Below, one piece after another: positions 1 to 8,703 of a stretch of 64,000 nt of DNA. The position numbers and the translations under genes were made by a program. This DNA comes from Nocardioides sp. CFH 31398 (GTDB lineage: Bacteria > Actinomycetota > Actinomycetes > Propionibacteriales > Nocardioidaceae), in contig NZ_JAKUHT010000014.1 in assembly GCF_022436705.1 (NCBI RefSeq), positions 35,775 through 99,774 of the forward strand, given 5' to 3'. Position 1 is the first letter of the stretch. Every line of letters begins with the position of its first letter. The notes beneath the pieces are model-generated. The model was not told where the DNA came from. It saw only the letters and a list, made by a program, of their open reading frames with translations, and made no database searches.

Positions 1-884
1 GGTGGCCGGAGCCGGACGTCCGCAGGCTGGTCGAGCGGACGCTGGGTCCGCCCCACCTCCGCAGCCTGGACGCCCTGGCGACGGGCCGAGGGGTGCGACT
101 CGCGTCGGTGCTGGGCCTGGCGGCCCTGCTGGTGCGGGTGCCGCTGCTGGAGGCCACGGCCCTCCTCGACGCGCACGGCGCGGGCGCCACCGGCGGGACG
201 ACGGCCCACCCGAAGCTCGCCCGGGTGCGCGCGCTCCTGGCGAAGGCGGAGTCGACGCCGTACCCCGAGGAGGCGGAGCTGCTGTCCGCGAAGGCCCAGG
301 AGCTGGTCGCGAGGTACGCCCTCGACGGGCTGCTGGAGGAGGCCGGACGCCAGGACGGCACGGGCCCACGACCCCAGGTGCGCCGCCTGTGGCTGGACGC
401 GCCCTACGTCGAGGCGAAGGCGGCGCTGGTGTCCGCGGTCGCGTCGGCCAACCGGTGCCGGACGGCGGTCGCCGCGCCGCTCGGGTTCTGCCTCGTCGTC
501 GGCGACGCGCGCGACCTCCTGGCGACGGAGCTGCTCGTGACGTCGCTGCTCGTGCAGGCCGGGGCCGCCATGCTGTCCCACGAGCGGGTGGCGCCGTCGC
601 GCGACGGCCGCACCCGCTCCTTCCGGCGCGCGTTCCTCCTCGCCTACGCCCATCGGGTGGGGGAGCGACTCGCCGAGGCGACCGCGGAGGCCTACCGGGA
701 GGCCGGGGGCGACGCCCTGCCGGTCGTCGCGGCCCAGGAGGAGCGCGTCACGGCGGCCTTCGAGGCCGCGGTGCCCCACACCGTCTCCCGGCGGTCCGTC
801 GTCAGCAACGACGAGGGCTGGCTCGCCGGTCGGGCCGCGGCCGACCGGGCACACCTGGACGTCGCCGGACAGCTGGAGGACTGA
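1..884 (+). CDS. DUF2786-domain protein, 5' end outside the window
   Basis: The reading frame enters from the left edge (first full codon at base 3) without a stop, so the true start lies upstream. The GTG at 93 would cut into an apparently continuous protein (WPEPDVRRLVERTLG and onward). At about bases 207-326 there is a DUF2786-type helical segment (HPKLARVRALLAKAEST followed by a Glu/Ala-rich helix ending ELVARYALDG). The remaining 190 or so residues contain a conserved-looking SANRCRTAV segment and no membrane segment. The family is common in actinobacteria and has no firmly assigned function. It ends 127 bp before the next gene on the same strand. I am sure of the frame and the family, not of the role. 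Confidence 0.8.
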   Translation, partial: WPEPDVRRLVERTLGPPHLRSLDALATGRGVRLASVLGLAALLVRVPLLEATALLDAHGAGATGGTTAHPKLARVRALLAKAESTPYPEEAELLSAKAQELVARYALDGLLEEAGRQDGTGPRPQVRRLWLDAPYVEAKAALVSAVASANRCRTAVAAPLGFCLVVGDARDLLATELLVTSLLVQAGAAMLSHERVAPSRDGRTRSFRRAFLLAYAHRVGERLAEATAEAYREAGGDALPVVAAQEERVTAAFEAAVPHTVSRRSVVSNDEGWLAGRAAADRAHLDVAGQLED

Positions 885-1011
885 GCCCCCGTCGGCGCGG
901 GGCGGTGACCCCCCGGGGGGTCCGCTCGCCCGCCCGCCGTCCGCTGTCGGTGGTCGCCCCTAGCGTGCGGAGCGCAGGTCTCGGAGTGGTCGACGGACGG
1001 GGAGCGGGCGC

Positions 1012-2358
1012 ATGGACGAGCAGAGCGAGCAGCGGTGGGACGACGAGGTCGAGGCGGCGTGGACGGCGTTCCGCCGGGGGCTCGGTGACCGTCTGGCGGC
1101 CCTGGAGCAGGAGGAGAGTCTCAGCGTCGCCCTCCGCATGGGGGAGGACGACGACGAGCGGGTGGCGCCCCACTGCGAGGTGACGGCCTGGGGAGGTCAC
1201 GTGCTGACGGTCGAGGTGTCGCCGGACGCGCTGCTCGCCCCCGGTGACCGGATCGGCCCCGAGGGCGAGGCGCGACTGCGGGGGCTGGGCTTCACCGCCG
1301 TCGGGCCGGTGGCTCCGGGTCTGCTCCAGCTGACCGTCGACCAGCGTGAGGCCGACCGGGCGGCGTGGGTCGTCACGGCGGTCCTCCGCACGGTCCTCGG
1401 CGTGCTCCACCCGGCCCTGCTGCAGGACGACGAGTCGTCGCCCGGCGACGGGCACGAGACGTCGGGGGAGGAGCCGGTGCCCGGCACCGTCGGTGCGCGT
1501 GACGAGCACTGGCCGACCGACGACGACGGCCCGTGGTTCCCCGGGGACTCCGAGGACGTCCGCCGGGCGCTGCACCGGGTGGCGCGCGACCTGCTGGGCG
1601 ACGAGCCGGTGTGGGACGCCGACGACGACCTCGCCATCGCGACCGACCACGCCCAGGTGTGGGTGGTCGTCGCCTCCGGAGCCCCGCGGGTCCTGCTGAC
1701 CAGCACGCTGCTCACCGAGGTCGTGGACGAGTCGCGGGCGCTCGTCGAGGCCAACCTGCTGAACCGGCGCCACTTCGGTCTGACCTTCCTGCTCGACGAC
1801 CGTCGCCTCGTCGTGCGGCGCGAGCTCGGGGTCTCGGCGTTCCAGCCGGCCGACGTGCGCGCGGAGCTCGCTCGCCTGGTGGAGCAGGCAGACCGGTGGG
1901 TCGTCGAGCTGCGCGAGCGGGTGGGTGGCCGAGGGGTCTGGGACGACGCGGGCTCGGCCCCGCTGGCCATCCGGGGTCCGGGGGACACCGCGGGTCCGGA
2001 CGACGCCCAGCAGAGCCGGTTCGTCGCCGCCCAGGACGTCGCCCGTGAGCTGGAGCGGGAGCAGCGGGGCTCCGCGGACCCGGCGACCCTGGCGCGTGTC
2101 TACCACCACGACCGTGCGCTGGTGATGCTGGCGGTGGCGGCGACCCGGGCGCGGGAGGCCGAGCACCGGCGACGGGCCGAGAAGCACCAGGAGGCCGAGC
2201 GGCCGTCCGTCGCCAAGCGGTTCCGGGCGGCGGCGCGCTACGAGCGGGAGCTGCGCTCCCGGCTCCGGCGGGCGCTGCGCATCACCGTGCAGGCCGGTCA
2301 GCGGCCCGAGACGAGCGAGCAGCCGGGCCTGTTCGCCGAGGAGGACGTCCGGGGCTGA
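1012..2358 (+). CDS. YbjN / TY-Chap-like (type III chaperone fold) protein
   Basis: 448 residues, soluble and acidic. The ATG at 1012 follows a GGAG-type ribosome binding site. The first 140 residues look like one small alpha/beta domain (VTAWGGHVLTVEVSPDALL). After an acidic linker, residues about 175-300 form a YbjN-like domain: VRRALHRVARDLLGD, a central VWVVVASGAPRVLLTSTLL strand pair, then NLLNRRHFGLTFLLDD. The C-terminal 120 residues are charged and helical (EHRRRAEKHQEAERPS). Actinobacterial TY-Chap proteins with this architecture are thought to be peptide-binding chaperones linked to effector or conflict systems; here that is family inference only, because no such partner is adjacent. 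The 3' end overlaps the convergent next gene by 77 bp. Confidence 0.65.
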   Translation: MDEQSEQRWDDEVEAAWTAFRRGLGDRLAALEQEESLSVALRMGEDDDERVAPHCEVTAWGGHVLTVEVSPDALLAPGDRIGPEGEARLRGLGFTAVGPVAPGLLQLTVDQREADRAAWVVTAVLRTVLGVLHPALLQDDESSPGDGHETSGEEPVPGTVGARDEHWPTDDDGPWFPGDSEDVRRALHRVARDLLGDEPVWDADDDLAIATDHAQVWVVVASGAPRVLLTSTLLTEVVDESRALVEANLLNRRHFGLTFLLDDRRLVVRRELGVSAFQPADVRAELARLVEQADRWVVELRERVGGRGVWDDAGSAPLAIRGPGDTAGPDDAQQSRFVAAQDVARELEREQRGSADPATLARVYHHDRALVMLAVAATRAREAEHRRRAEKHQEAERPSVAKRFRAAARYERELRSRLRRALRITVQAGQRPETSEQPGLFAEEDVRG

Positions 2359-3049
2359 GGGGCGCCCGGCGGCGCGCGAAGGGCCACGTCATCAGCGCCC
2401 AGACGGCACTGATGACGACGATCTCGGCGACGACGTAGGTGGGCCAGGGGCCCAGGAGGTCGAGCACCGAGCCCCCGGCGGGCTTCGCGTTCAGGAACCC
2501 GTAGTTGGTGTCGAGCGCCAGGTTGAGGCAGAACACGGCGACGGCCCAGGTGGCCGTGACGGCGACCGCCATCCGGTAGTCGCGCCAGTCCGGGCCGAGC
2601 CCGCGGCCGAACGAGAGGTAGACCGCCGCCCAGACGATGCCGATGTGCATGACCCAGAACAGCAGGAAGACGGGGTGCGGGAAGGCGGTGACGAGGTCCG
2701 GGGTGAGGATTGCCTGGGTCGTCAGGGGGATGCCCCACAGGTAGGTGAGGGCGACCGCCCAGCGCTGGTGCGACCACAGCGCCCAGACGCTGACGAAGGA
2801 CGCCAGGTCGCACAGCTGGATCGGCAGCGTCCGGTCGAGCTCGAAGAACGCCGGGGTGAAGTACAGCACCTGCAGGGGCAGGGTGCCCGCGAGCAGCACC
2901 ACCGCGAGGACCCGCCCGAACCGGTCGTCCGGGTCCGTGCGACGCAGGCGCCGACCCAGCGGGACCAGCACCGCGCAGCCGACGAGGAGGACCGCCAGGG
3001 CCGTCAGGTGGGTGACGTCGAAGGCGGAGAACTCGCGGGCGCCGGACAC
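2282..3049 (-). CDS. YwaF/TIGR02206-like integral membrane protein
   Basis: 255 residues with about seven hydrophobic segments, starting at LTALAVLLVGCAVLV and VLAVVLLAGTLPLQVLYF. Motifs typical of the TIGR02206/YwaF family are visible: LPIQLCDLASF around residue 76, a LTPDLVTAFPHPVFLLFW segment near the middle and a C-terminal LLGPWPTYVVAE. The family is distantly related to TMEM164 and its substrate is not established. The GTG start at 3049 sits 6 bp after a CATGAT -10-like hexamer, which suggests a leaderless mRNA. The last 26 or so codons, rich in Arg, Pro and Ser, overlap the convergent YbjN-like gene and are probably a non-conserved tail. Confidence 0.72.
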   Translation of the reverse strand: MSGAREFSAFDVTHLTALAVLLVGCAVLVPLGRRLRRTDPDDRFGRVLAVVLLAGTLPLQVLYFTPAFFELDRTLPIQLCDLASFVSVWALWSHQRWAVALTYLWGIPLTTQAILTPDLVTAFPHPVFLLFWVMHIGIVWAAVYLSFGRGLGPDWRDYRMAVAVTATWAVAVFCLNLALDTNYGFLNAKPAGGSVLDLLGPWPTYVVAEIVVISAVWALMTWPFARRRAPLSPGRPPRRTGPAARSSRAADRPAR

Positions 3050-3055
3050 GCCGTC

Positions 3056-3061
3056 ATCATG
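3056..3061 (-). promoter_or_regulatory. -10-like hexamer CATGAT for a leaderless start
   Basis: CATGAT ends 6 bp before the GTG at 3049, the same spacing seen in front of more than ten other genes here. No convincing -35 element is visible. Confidence 0.4.
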
Positions 3062-3237
3062 CCCGTCGGGCCCGGGTGACCGCCTGGGTCGGCGTACTCA
3101 GCTCAGGTGTCTCGGCTATCGTCGACGCTTTGGTCGTCGCGGACCGACGAGGCCACCATGGAGACCTGGGGCCCGTCGCACGACGGCCCCTGGGGGGCAT
3201 TACCGAGCTGCTGGACGAGCCCGAGGAGGGGACGCGG

Positions 3238-4494
3238 ATGCGCGCACGCGCGAGGCGCGCCGTCGTGGTCGCTCTCGCGGCCCTGGTCGGTTTCGGCCTG
3301 GTCCAGGCCGCGGCACCGTCGACCAGCCTCAGTGGCTCCTCCACCGACGGCAGGGAGTCGGACGGCCCCGCGCCGGCCACCTACCGGTTCCTGTCGGCCC
3401 CGGACTTCATGAACGCCGACGTGGCCGACCTCAGCGGGTCCCCGCGCTGGCGGCCGGGCCTCGAGAACTCGTGGAACGACTCGTGGGCGGTGGCGGTGGA
3501 CACCGTCATGGACGCCTTCGAGGCCGAGGCGCCGCAGGACGTGCTCGTCGCCGGCGACCTCGTCAACGGCCACTGGGGCGCCCAGCCCAGCGAGGTCTTC
3601 GGCCCGGTCGACACCGAGGAGCAACGACGCGACGCCGTCCGTCGCGCCGCGGAGGCCTACTTCCCCGCCTGGCGTCGTCTGTTCGACGAGCGGGGCCTCC
3701 CCGTGCACGTCGCGGTCGGCGACCACGAGGTCGGGGACAACGACTGGGCGGGGTCGGCGAAGAACGACTTCAAGCGTCGCAACCTCGGCCTGTTCAAGGA
3801 GCAGTTCGCCCAGCACGCCCTGCGCCCGGGCCGCTACGACTCCCGCCCGCCGGGACCCGCCAACAGGACCGCGTACGCCGTCCGCCTGGCGCCCGAGGTG
3901 CAGCTGGTCTCCGTGGACGTCTTCGAGCAGACCCCGGACGACGTCGTCCCGCGTCTCGACCCGCAGCAGCTGGCCTGGCTCGACGACGTCCTCGCCGAGG
4001 CGCAGGCCGACGGCGTGGACTGGATCATGGTCCAGGGCCACGTGCCGGTCGCGCGACCCGTCCGGCAGACCAGCAGCTCGGGGCTCTACTACGAGGGCGG
4101 CGCGTCGTCGCCCTTCTGGCGGACGCTCGCCCGCCACGACGTCGACCTCTACCTCTCCGGCGAGGTGCACGACGTGACCGCCGCCCGTCGCTCGGGCGTG
4201 ATGCAGATCAGCCACGGCGGGATCTTCGGCCACGGCGGCCACCAGGGGCGAGGCGGCACGAGCTACGTGGTCGGGCAGGTCGAGGGCGACACCCTGGAGC
4301 TGGTCGCCAAGCGCTTCAGGGTCAGCGAGACCAGTGGCGAGGAGCGCCTGTGGCAGGCCACCAGCCAGGGTGAGCCGCCGCTGGAGAAGACCTTCGTCCC
4401 CACCCCGGAGGTCATCGGGACGATGCGGCTGACCTCGGACGGCGAGGTGCTGTCGCAGGACGGCCAGCTCGGGCCGTACACGCCGAACGACTGA
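3238..4494 (+). CDS. Secreted metallophosphoesterase (calcineurin-like)
   Basis: The start is set at the ATG at 3238, which follows GAGGAGGGG and begins a clean signal peptide (MRARARRAVVVALAALVGFG, then LVQAAA). In-frame starts further upstream would bury the signal peptide. The mature protein of about 390 residues carries the metallophosphoesterase motif series in order: AGDLVNG near residue 105, GDHEVGDND near 161 (the usual GNHE is GDHE), VQGHVPV, and SGEVHDVTA (the usual GHxH is GEVH). The fold is clear, but the altered metal ligands make the substrate, and even full activity, uncertain. It is probably exported by Sec and acts outside the membrane. A strong hairpin follows the stop codon. 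Confidence 0.8.
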   Translation: MRARARRAVVVALAALVGFGLVQAAAPSTSLSGSSTDGRESDGPAPATYRFLSAPDFMNADVADLSGSPRWRPGLENSWNDSWAVAVDTVMDAFEAEAPQDVLVAGDLVNGHWGAQPSEVFGPVDTEEQRRDAVRRAAEAYFPAWRRLFDERGLPVHVAVGDHEVGDNDWAGSAKNDFKRRNLGLFKEQFAQHALRPGRYDSRPPGPANRTAYAVRLAPEVQLVSVDVFEQTPDDVVPRLDPQQLAWLDDVLAEAQADGVDWIMVQGHVPVARPVRQTSSSGLYYEGGASSPFWRTLARHDVDLYLSGEVHDVTAARRSGVMQISHGGIFGHGGHQGRGGTSYVVGQVEGDTLELVAKRFRVSETSGEERLWQATSQGEPPLEKTFVPTPEVIGTMRLTSDGEVLSQDGQLGPYTPND

Positions 4495-4503
4495 GCACGA
4501 CCC

Positions 4504-4524
4504 GGCGCCGAGCCGGTCGGCGCC
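4504..4524. terminator. Hairpin downstream of the phosphoesterase gene
   Basis: A perfect 8-bp inverted repeat (GGCGCCGA and TCGGCGCC) with a 5-base loop starts 10 bp after the stop codon. There is no U tract, as is usual for high-G+C genomes. Confidence 0.55.
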
Positions 4525-4605
4525 GAGGTTCCCCGGACGACTTCTGTCGTTCGGCCACGCGAGGGCCCTCGGTTGGGAATAGTGACCCGCGGAGGGAAGT
4601 GGGTC

Positions 4606-5283
4606 ATGGTCGACATCCTGGATCGTGCCGCCCCACTGCGCTGGGAGGCGCCGTGGGCGAGGTGGCGCACCCGTCGCGCCGCGGCGGCCGCGAGCGCGGC
4701 ACCCGCGTCGCGCGCCGTCACGTCGGCGCTCGCCGGGCTGGACGGCAGCCGGTGGCACGTGCTGACCGACGTCGAGCTCCCCGAGCCACCCGACTCCCGT
4801 CGTCTGCTCGAGAGCGACCGCACCCGGGTCGAGCACGTCGTGGTCGGGCCTGCGGGGGTGCTCGTGATGGGCTCGCGCAACTGGAACAGCGCGATCCGGA
4901 CGGCGCAGGGCGTGCTGCGGCAGGACGGCGCCCGCCGCGAACGGGACCTCGCGGAGGCCTCCCGCAGCGCCGCCGTCGTCCGCGACGCCTACGGGATCGA
5001 CGAGGACGTCCCGGTCATCGGCGTCCTCTGCTTCGTGCCGCCGGCGATGGTCACGGGCTGGATCGGCGAGGTGCTGCTGTGCGCCACCGGTGACGTGGTC
5101 GCCGTGCTGGACCGCCTGGCCCGCCGGCTCGACCGGGACGAGGTCGACGCCCTCGCGGCCCGCCTCGGACCCGGCGCCGCCGCGACGACGACCGAGGACG
5201 CCGCCGGGGCGGCAGGGACTCGGGCGGCCGCGGTGGGGACCACTCCCGTGCTGCAGGTCGTGGAGGGTCAGGCCGGCGCGTAG
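4606..5283 (+). CDS. NERD-like (nuclease-related) domain protein
   Basis: 225 residues from the ATG at 4606, which has GGAGGGAAG upstream; an in-frame TTG at 4573 is less likely. Residues about 75-165 resemble a NERD domain: EHVVVGPAGVLVMGSRNW, a helix-rich stretch (ERDLAEASRSAAVVRDAYG), then VPVIGVLCFVPP and GDVVAVLDRL. In catalytic NERD proteins the strand after GPxGV normally ends in an Asp-x-Lys type pair; here the corresponding residues read GSR, so nuclease activity is doubtful. The C-terminus is Ala/Thr-rich. It overlaps the convergent GH16 gene by 16 bp. The domain call is moderately secure and the role is unknown. Confidence 0.6.
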   Translation: MVDILDRAAPLRWEAPWARWRTRRAAAAASAAPASRAVTSALAGLDGSRWHVLTDVELPEPPDSRRLLESDRTRVEHVVVGPAGVLVMGSRNWNSAIRTAQGVLRQDGARRERDLAEASRSAAVVRDAYGIDEDVPVIGVLCFVPPAMVTGWIGEVLLCATGDVVAVLDRLARRLDRDEVDALAARLGPGAAATTTEDAAGAAGTRAAAVGTTPVLQVVEGQAGA

Positions 5284-6245
5284 ACGCGCACCCAGTCGAC
5301 CTGCGTGGCGCGCCCGCCCTCGAACGAGGGGTCCTCGCCGTTCACCTGCTTCGCAGCGGTCTGCACCGCCAGCCACATCGGGACGTCGGGGATCTGGCCG
5401 CGCCGACGGATGGTCTCGACGGCCTCGCCGTCCACGACGACCTGGATCTCGTCGGCGGTCCACCGCAGCGACACGACGTGCCACCGGTCGAAGTCGCCGC
5501 GCACCGGGCGACGGGTCGCGGGGTGGTCCCCGTTCGCGTCGAGCTCGCCGTAGTGGTTGGTGACCGTCATCTCCTCGCGGCCCGGGGTGGTCTCGAAGAT
5601 CTCGTAGAAGTCGATCTCCGGCGGCCACCCGCCGTACGACGGCCACAGCAGGGCCGCCACGGTCACGCCCAGGGCGTCGTCGTCGGTGCGCACCCGCATG
5701 TCCCAGCGGCCGTAGAGCTGCTGGGTCGGGCTGTCCCAGCTCCCGACGCCGCCGGAGAGCCAGTCCCCGTCGACCTCGGCGGTGTCGAGGACGAGGGTGG
5801 AGTCCTCGATCCGGACCATCGACGGGTCCCACCGCGCGTCGGGGCAGCACCCGGGGACCCCGTCGTAGACGCGCCACACCGTCTCGTCGAGCGTGTCGAA
5901 GTCGTCGAAGAAGACCTCGGTCCACTCCCGTTCGGTCGGCTCCGGCCTCTCCGGCGCGGGGATGGGGTCGCGCAGCCGCCCATCGGGGCCGATCTCCGGC
6001 AGACCCTGACGCTGCCCGTTGTCGCCGCTCCCGCGCTCCGACGGTCCCGACGGCTCCGACGGCTCCGACGGCCCCGACCCCCCGGACGGCCCTGACGGCC
6101 CCGACGGCGCGTCGGGCCCGCCGGCGGCCTCGTCGACCGGGTCGACCCGCCCCTCGCCGTCGACGGCCCCGCAGCCCGCCAGCAACGCCGCCGCGAGGAG
6201 CGGCGGGAGCAGACGGACGGCGAGGCGACGCGGCGGGCGGGTCAC
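5268..6245 (-). CDS. Secreted lipoprotein glycoside hydrolase, family 16
   Basis: The protein begins with a lipoprotein signal peptide (PPRRLAVRLLPPLLAAALLAGC). The GTG at 6245, 8 bp after the stop of the upstream acyl-CoA dehydrogenase gene, is preferred over an in-frame ATG at 6284 that would overlap it. A Gly/Pro/Ser/Glu linker follows, encoded by 9-bp DNA repeats around 6040-6110. The catalytic domain contains the GH16 signature EIDFYE (nucleophile and acid/base Glu), PTQQLYGRWDMRVR before it, and FDRWHVVSLRWT plus VDWVRVYAPA after it. GH16 enzymes cleave beta-1,3 or mixed-linkage glucans and galactans; I cannot say which. It is probably anchored to the outer face of the membrane and is co-oriented with the two genes upstream. 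Confidence 0.85.
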   Translation of the reverse strand: MTRPPRRLAVRLLPPLLAAALLAGCGAVDGEGRVDPVDEAAGGPDAPSGPSGPSGGSGPSEPSEPSGPSERGSGDNGQRQGLPEIGPDGRLRDPIPAPERPEPTEREWTEVFFDDFDTLDETVWRVYDGVPGCCPDARWDPSMVRIEDSTLVLDTAEVDGDWLSGGVGSWDSPTQQLYGRWDMRVRTDDDALGVTVAALLWPSYGGWPPEIDFYEIFETTPGREEMTVTNHYGELDANGDHPATRRPVRGDFDRWHVVSLRWTADEIQVVVDGEAVETIRRRGQIPDVPMWLAVQTAAKQVNGEDPSFEGGRATQVDWVRVYAPA

Positions 6246-6252
6246 GGCCGCC

Positions 6253-7407
6253 TCAGGGGAGCGGGTCGACCTCCGCGTGGTCACCGACGTCGGCGGCCAG
6301 GGCGCGGAGGTGCTGGTGCCCGTCGCCGAGCAGGTGGTCGAGGGCGGTGAGGTGGCTGACGTAGTTGCCGACGTGGTACTCGGCCGTCATCGCGATGCCG
6401 CCGTGCAGCTGGATGGCCTCCTGGCCGACGTGACGGGCGGCGCGGCTCGTGCCGAGGGCCGCGCGACGAGCGGCGTCGGCGGGCTCGGTGTCGCCGGTGC
6501 TGCCGGGCTCGGCCGCCTGGACCATCGACGCCCAGGTGGCCAGGCTGCGGGCCAGCTCGAGCGACACGTACATGTCGGCCGCCCGGAAGGTCAACGCCTG
6601 GAAGGTCGCCAGCGGCACCCCGAACTGCTTGCGGCTCTTCAGGTAGTCGGTGGTCGACTCCAGCGCGACGGCCATGGCGCCCAAGGCCTGGTGGCACGCG
6701 ACCACGCGGGCCTGGTCGACCACCGCGGAGACCGCCTCGGTCGCGTCCCCGCCGTCGCCCAGCAGGGTCGCGGCGGCGCCGTCGAGGCGGACCTGCGCGG
6801 CGCGGCCGCCGTCGTGGGTCGAGTAGCCCGTCCGGGTCACGCCGTCGGCGTCGCCGTCGACGAGGAACACCCCGGTGCCGCCGTCGGGCAGCGCCGCGGT
6901 GACCACGAGGCGACCGGCGGTCGCGCCGTGCGGGACCGGCTCCTTGACCCCCTCGAGCGTCCAGCCCTCCCCGGCGGCCGTGGCACGGACGGCGCTCGCG
7001 GCCGCGGTCATCGGCCGGCCGGGCTCGGCCACGGCCGGGGCGAGCACGAGCTCGCCCGCGGAGACCGCGCCGAGGACCTCGGCGCGCTGGGAGTCGGTGC
7101 CGGTCGCGGCGACCAGGCCGCCGGCCAGCACCACGGAGGTGAGGAACGGCTCGGGGGCGATGACGCGGCCGAGCTCCTCGGCCACCAGCGCGCTCTCGAT
7201 CGGCCCGGCGCCCATGCCGCCGTCCTCCTCGGCGAACGGCAGGCCCAGCACGCCCATCTCGGCGAGGCCGGTCCACAGCTTCTCGTCGTACCCGGGCTCG
7301 TCCCTGACGGTGCGGCGCCGGTCCTCGTAGCTGCCGTAGGTGCGGGTCACCAGACCCCGGACCGCCTCGGCCAGCGCCTTCTGCTCGTCGTCGTGCGTGA
7401 AGTCCAT
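6253..7407 (-). CDS. Acyl-CoA dehydrogenase, likely non-catalytic partner subunit
   Basis: 384 residues with the standard layout: an N-terminal helical domain (GLAEMGVLGLPFAEEDGG), a central beta domain and a C-terminal helical domain with RKQFGVPLATFQAL and QEAIQLHGGIAMTAEY. It starts 10 bp after the stop of another acyl-CoA dehydrogenase, with a GGAGGAC ribosome binding site, so the two are surely co-transcribed. At the position equivalent to the isovaleryl-CoA dehydrogenase catalytic Glu it reads VDQARVV, with Ala in place of Glu. Adjacent dissimilar pairs in actinobacteria (for example cholesterol FadE pairs) form alpha2-beta2 enzymes with only one catalytic chain, and this gene fits the non-catalytic one. 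The substrate is unknown. Confidence 0.85.
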   Translation of the reverse strand: MDFTHDDEQKALAEAVRGLVTRTYGSYEDRRRTVRDEPGYDEKLWTGLAEMGVLGLPFAEEDGGMGAGPIESALVAEELGRVIAPEPFLTSVVLAGGLVAATGTDSQRAEVLGAVSAGELVLAPAVAEPGRPMTAAASAVRATAAGEGWTLEGVKEPVPHGATAGRLVVTAALPDGGTGVFLVDGDADGVTRTGYSTHDGGRAAQVRLDGAAATLLGDGGDATEAVSAVVDQARVVACHQALGAMAVALESTTDYLKSRKQFGVPLATFQALTFRAADMYVSLELARSLATWASMVQAAEPGSTGDTEPADAARRAALGTSRAARHVGQEAIQLHGGIAMTAEYHVGNYVSHLTALDHLLGDGHQHLRALAADVGDHAEVDPLP

Positions 7408-7417
7408 CGGTGTCCTC

Positions 7418-8572
7418 CTACAGGCCCAGGATCGTGCGCGCGATGATCTGGCGCTGGATCTCGTTCGAACCCCCGTAGATGGAGGCCTTCCTCAGGTTCA
7501 GGTACGCCGGGGTGGCGCGGCGGGCCCACTGCGGCACCGTCGAGTCGTCCCCGGCCCCGGAGGCCAGCGACGCGGGGCCGGCGAGGTCGACGACGAGCTC
7601 CGAGACGGCCTGCTGCAGCTCGGTGCCCTTCAGCTTCAGCACCGACGACGCCGGGTGGGGCTTGCCGTCGGTGGAGTGCGCGACGACGCGCAGCGCCGTG
7701 AGCTCGAGGGCGAGCAGCTCGTTCTCCAGCTCGGCGACGCGCGCGGCCAGCAGCGGGTCGTCGGCGAGCGCGTCGCCCGCCCACTCCTTCGCCTGCGCGA
7801 GGACCCGCTTGGTGGCGCCGACCGGCGCCACGCCCACGCGCTCGTTGCCGAGCAGGAACTTGGCGTAGTCCCAGCCGTGGTTCTCCTCGCCGACCAGGTT
7901 CTCGGCGGGCACGCGCACGTCGGAGAACCAGACCTCGTTGACCTCGTGGCCCCCGTCGATCAGCTCGATCGGGCGGACCTCCACGCCCGGGGAGGTCATG
8001 TCGATGAGGAGGAAGGAGATGCCGCGCTGCTTCTTCGCCTCGGGGTCGGTGCGGACCAGCGTGAAGATCCAGTCGCCGTGCTGACCCAGCGTGGTCCAGG
8101 TCTTCTGGCCGTTGACGATCCAGTCGTCGCCGTCACGGACGGCGGTGGTGCGCAGCGAGGCGAGGTCGGAGCCGGCGTCCGGCTCGGAGAAGCCCTGCGA
8201 CCACCAGATGTCGAGGTTCGCGGTGGCGGGCAGGAAGCGCTCCTTCTGCTCCTGCGTGCCGAAGGCGGCGATCACGGGCCCGACCATCGAGGCGTTGAAC
8301 GCCAGCGGGAGCGGCACGCAGGCGCGCTGCATCTCCTCGTGCCAGATGTGGCGGCGCAGCGGCGTCCAGTCCCGGCCACCCCACTCGGCGGGCCAGTGCG
8401 GGACGGCGAGGCCCTCCGCGTTGAGGATCCGCTGGCTCGTGACGATGTCGTCCTTGCTCAGCTCGCCGCGGGACGCGACGACGTCGCGGATCTCCTGGGG
8501 CACCTTGGTGGTGAAGAAATCGCGCATCTCGGCGCGGAACGCGGCGTCCTGCTCGGACAGCTCCAGCTGCAT
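7418..8572 (-). CDS. Acyl-CoA dehydrogenase, likely catalytic subunit
   Basis: 384 residues, starting at the ATG at 8572 with GAGGAG upstream. Family hallmarks are GFSEPDAGSDLASLRTTA (flavin and substrate contacts), VNGQKTWTT, and the C-terminal IYGGSNEIQRQIIAR. The Glu found at the medium-chain position (YEGT) is Gly here, but LLGNERVGVA supplies a Glu at the isovaleryl-type position, as in many actinobacterial FadE proteins. It is first in a same-strand set of three (this gene, the partner dehydrogenase, then the GH16 lipoprotein). It oxidises an acyl-CoA at the alpha-beta bond in the cytoplasm; the chain type cannot be read from sequence alone. Confidence 0.88.
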   Translation of the reverse strand: MQLELSEQDAAFRAEMRDFFTTKVPQEIRDVVASRGELSKDDIVTSQRILNAEGLAVPHWPAEWGGRDWTPLRRHIWHEEMQRACVPLPLAFNASMVGPVIAAFGTQEQKERFLPATANLDIWWSQGFSEPDAGSDLASLRTTAVRDGDDWIVNGQKTWTTLGQHGDWIFTLVRTDPEAKKQRGISFLLIDMTSPGVEVRPIELIDGGHEVNEVWFSDVRVPAENLVGEENHGWDYAKFLLGNERVGVAPVGATKRVLAQAKEWAGDALADDPLLAARVAELENELLALELTALRVVAHSTDGKPHPASSVLKLKGTELQQAVSELVVDLAGPASLASGAGDDSTVPQWARRATPAYLNLRKASIYGGSNEIQRQIIARTILGL

Positions 8573-8703
8573 GGCTCCTCGTCTCCTTCTCGGCGACGTG
8601 CTCGACGACGTCCGGGTGAACGGACGTCCTCCATCATGACGGGCGTCACCGAGCGGGACGAGGCTGCATCCCCAGGCCGGGGCGGGAGTGGCGCGTGGTG
8701 CGG

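Noticed and set aside
93..95. GTG as the start of the first gene
   Set aside because: The frame is open to the window edge and the upstream residues look like ordinary protein sequence, so this is an internal valine codon.
3103..5925. Long minus-strand open frame opposite the phosphoesterase and NERD-like genes
   Set aside because: No signal peptide or domain on the minus strand; the plus-strand products have both.
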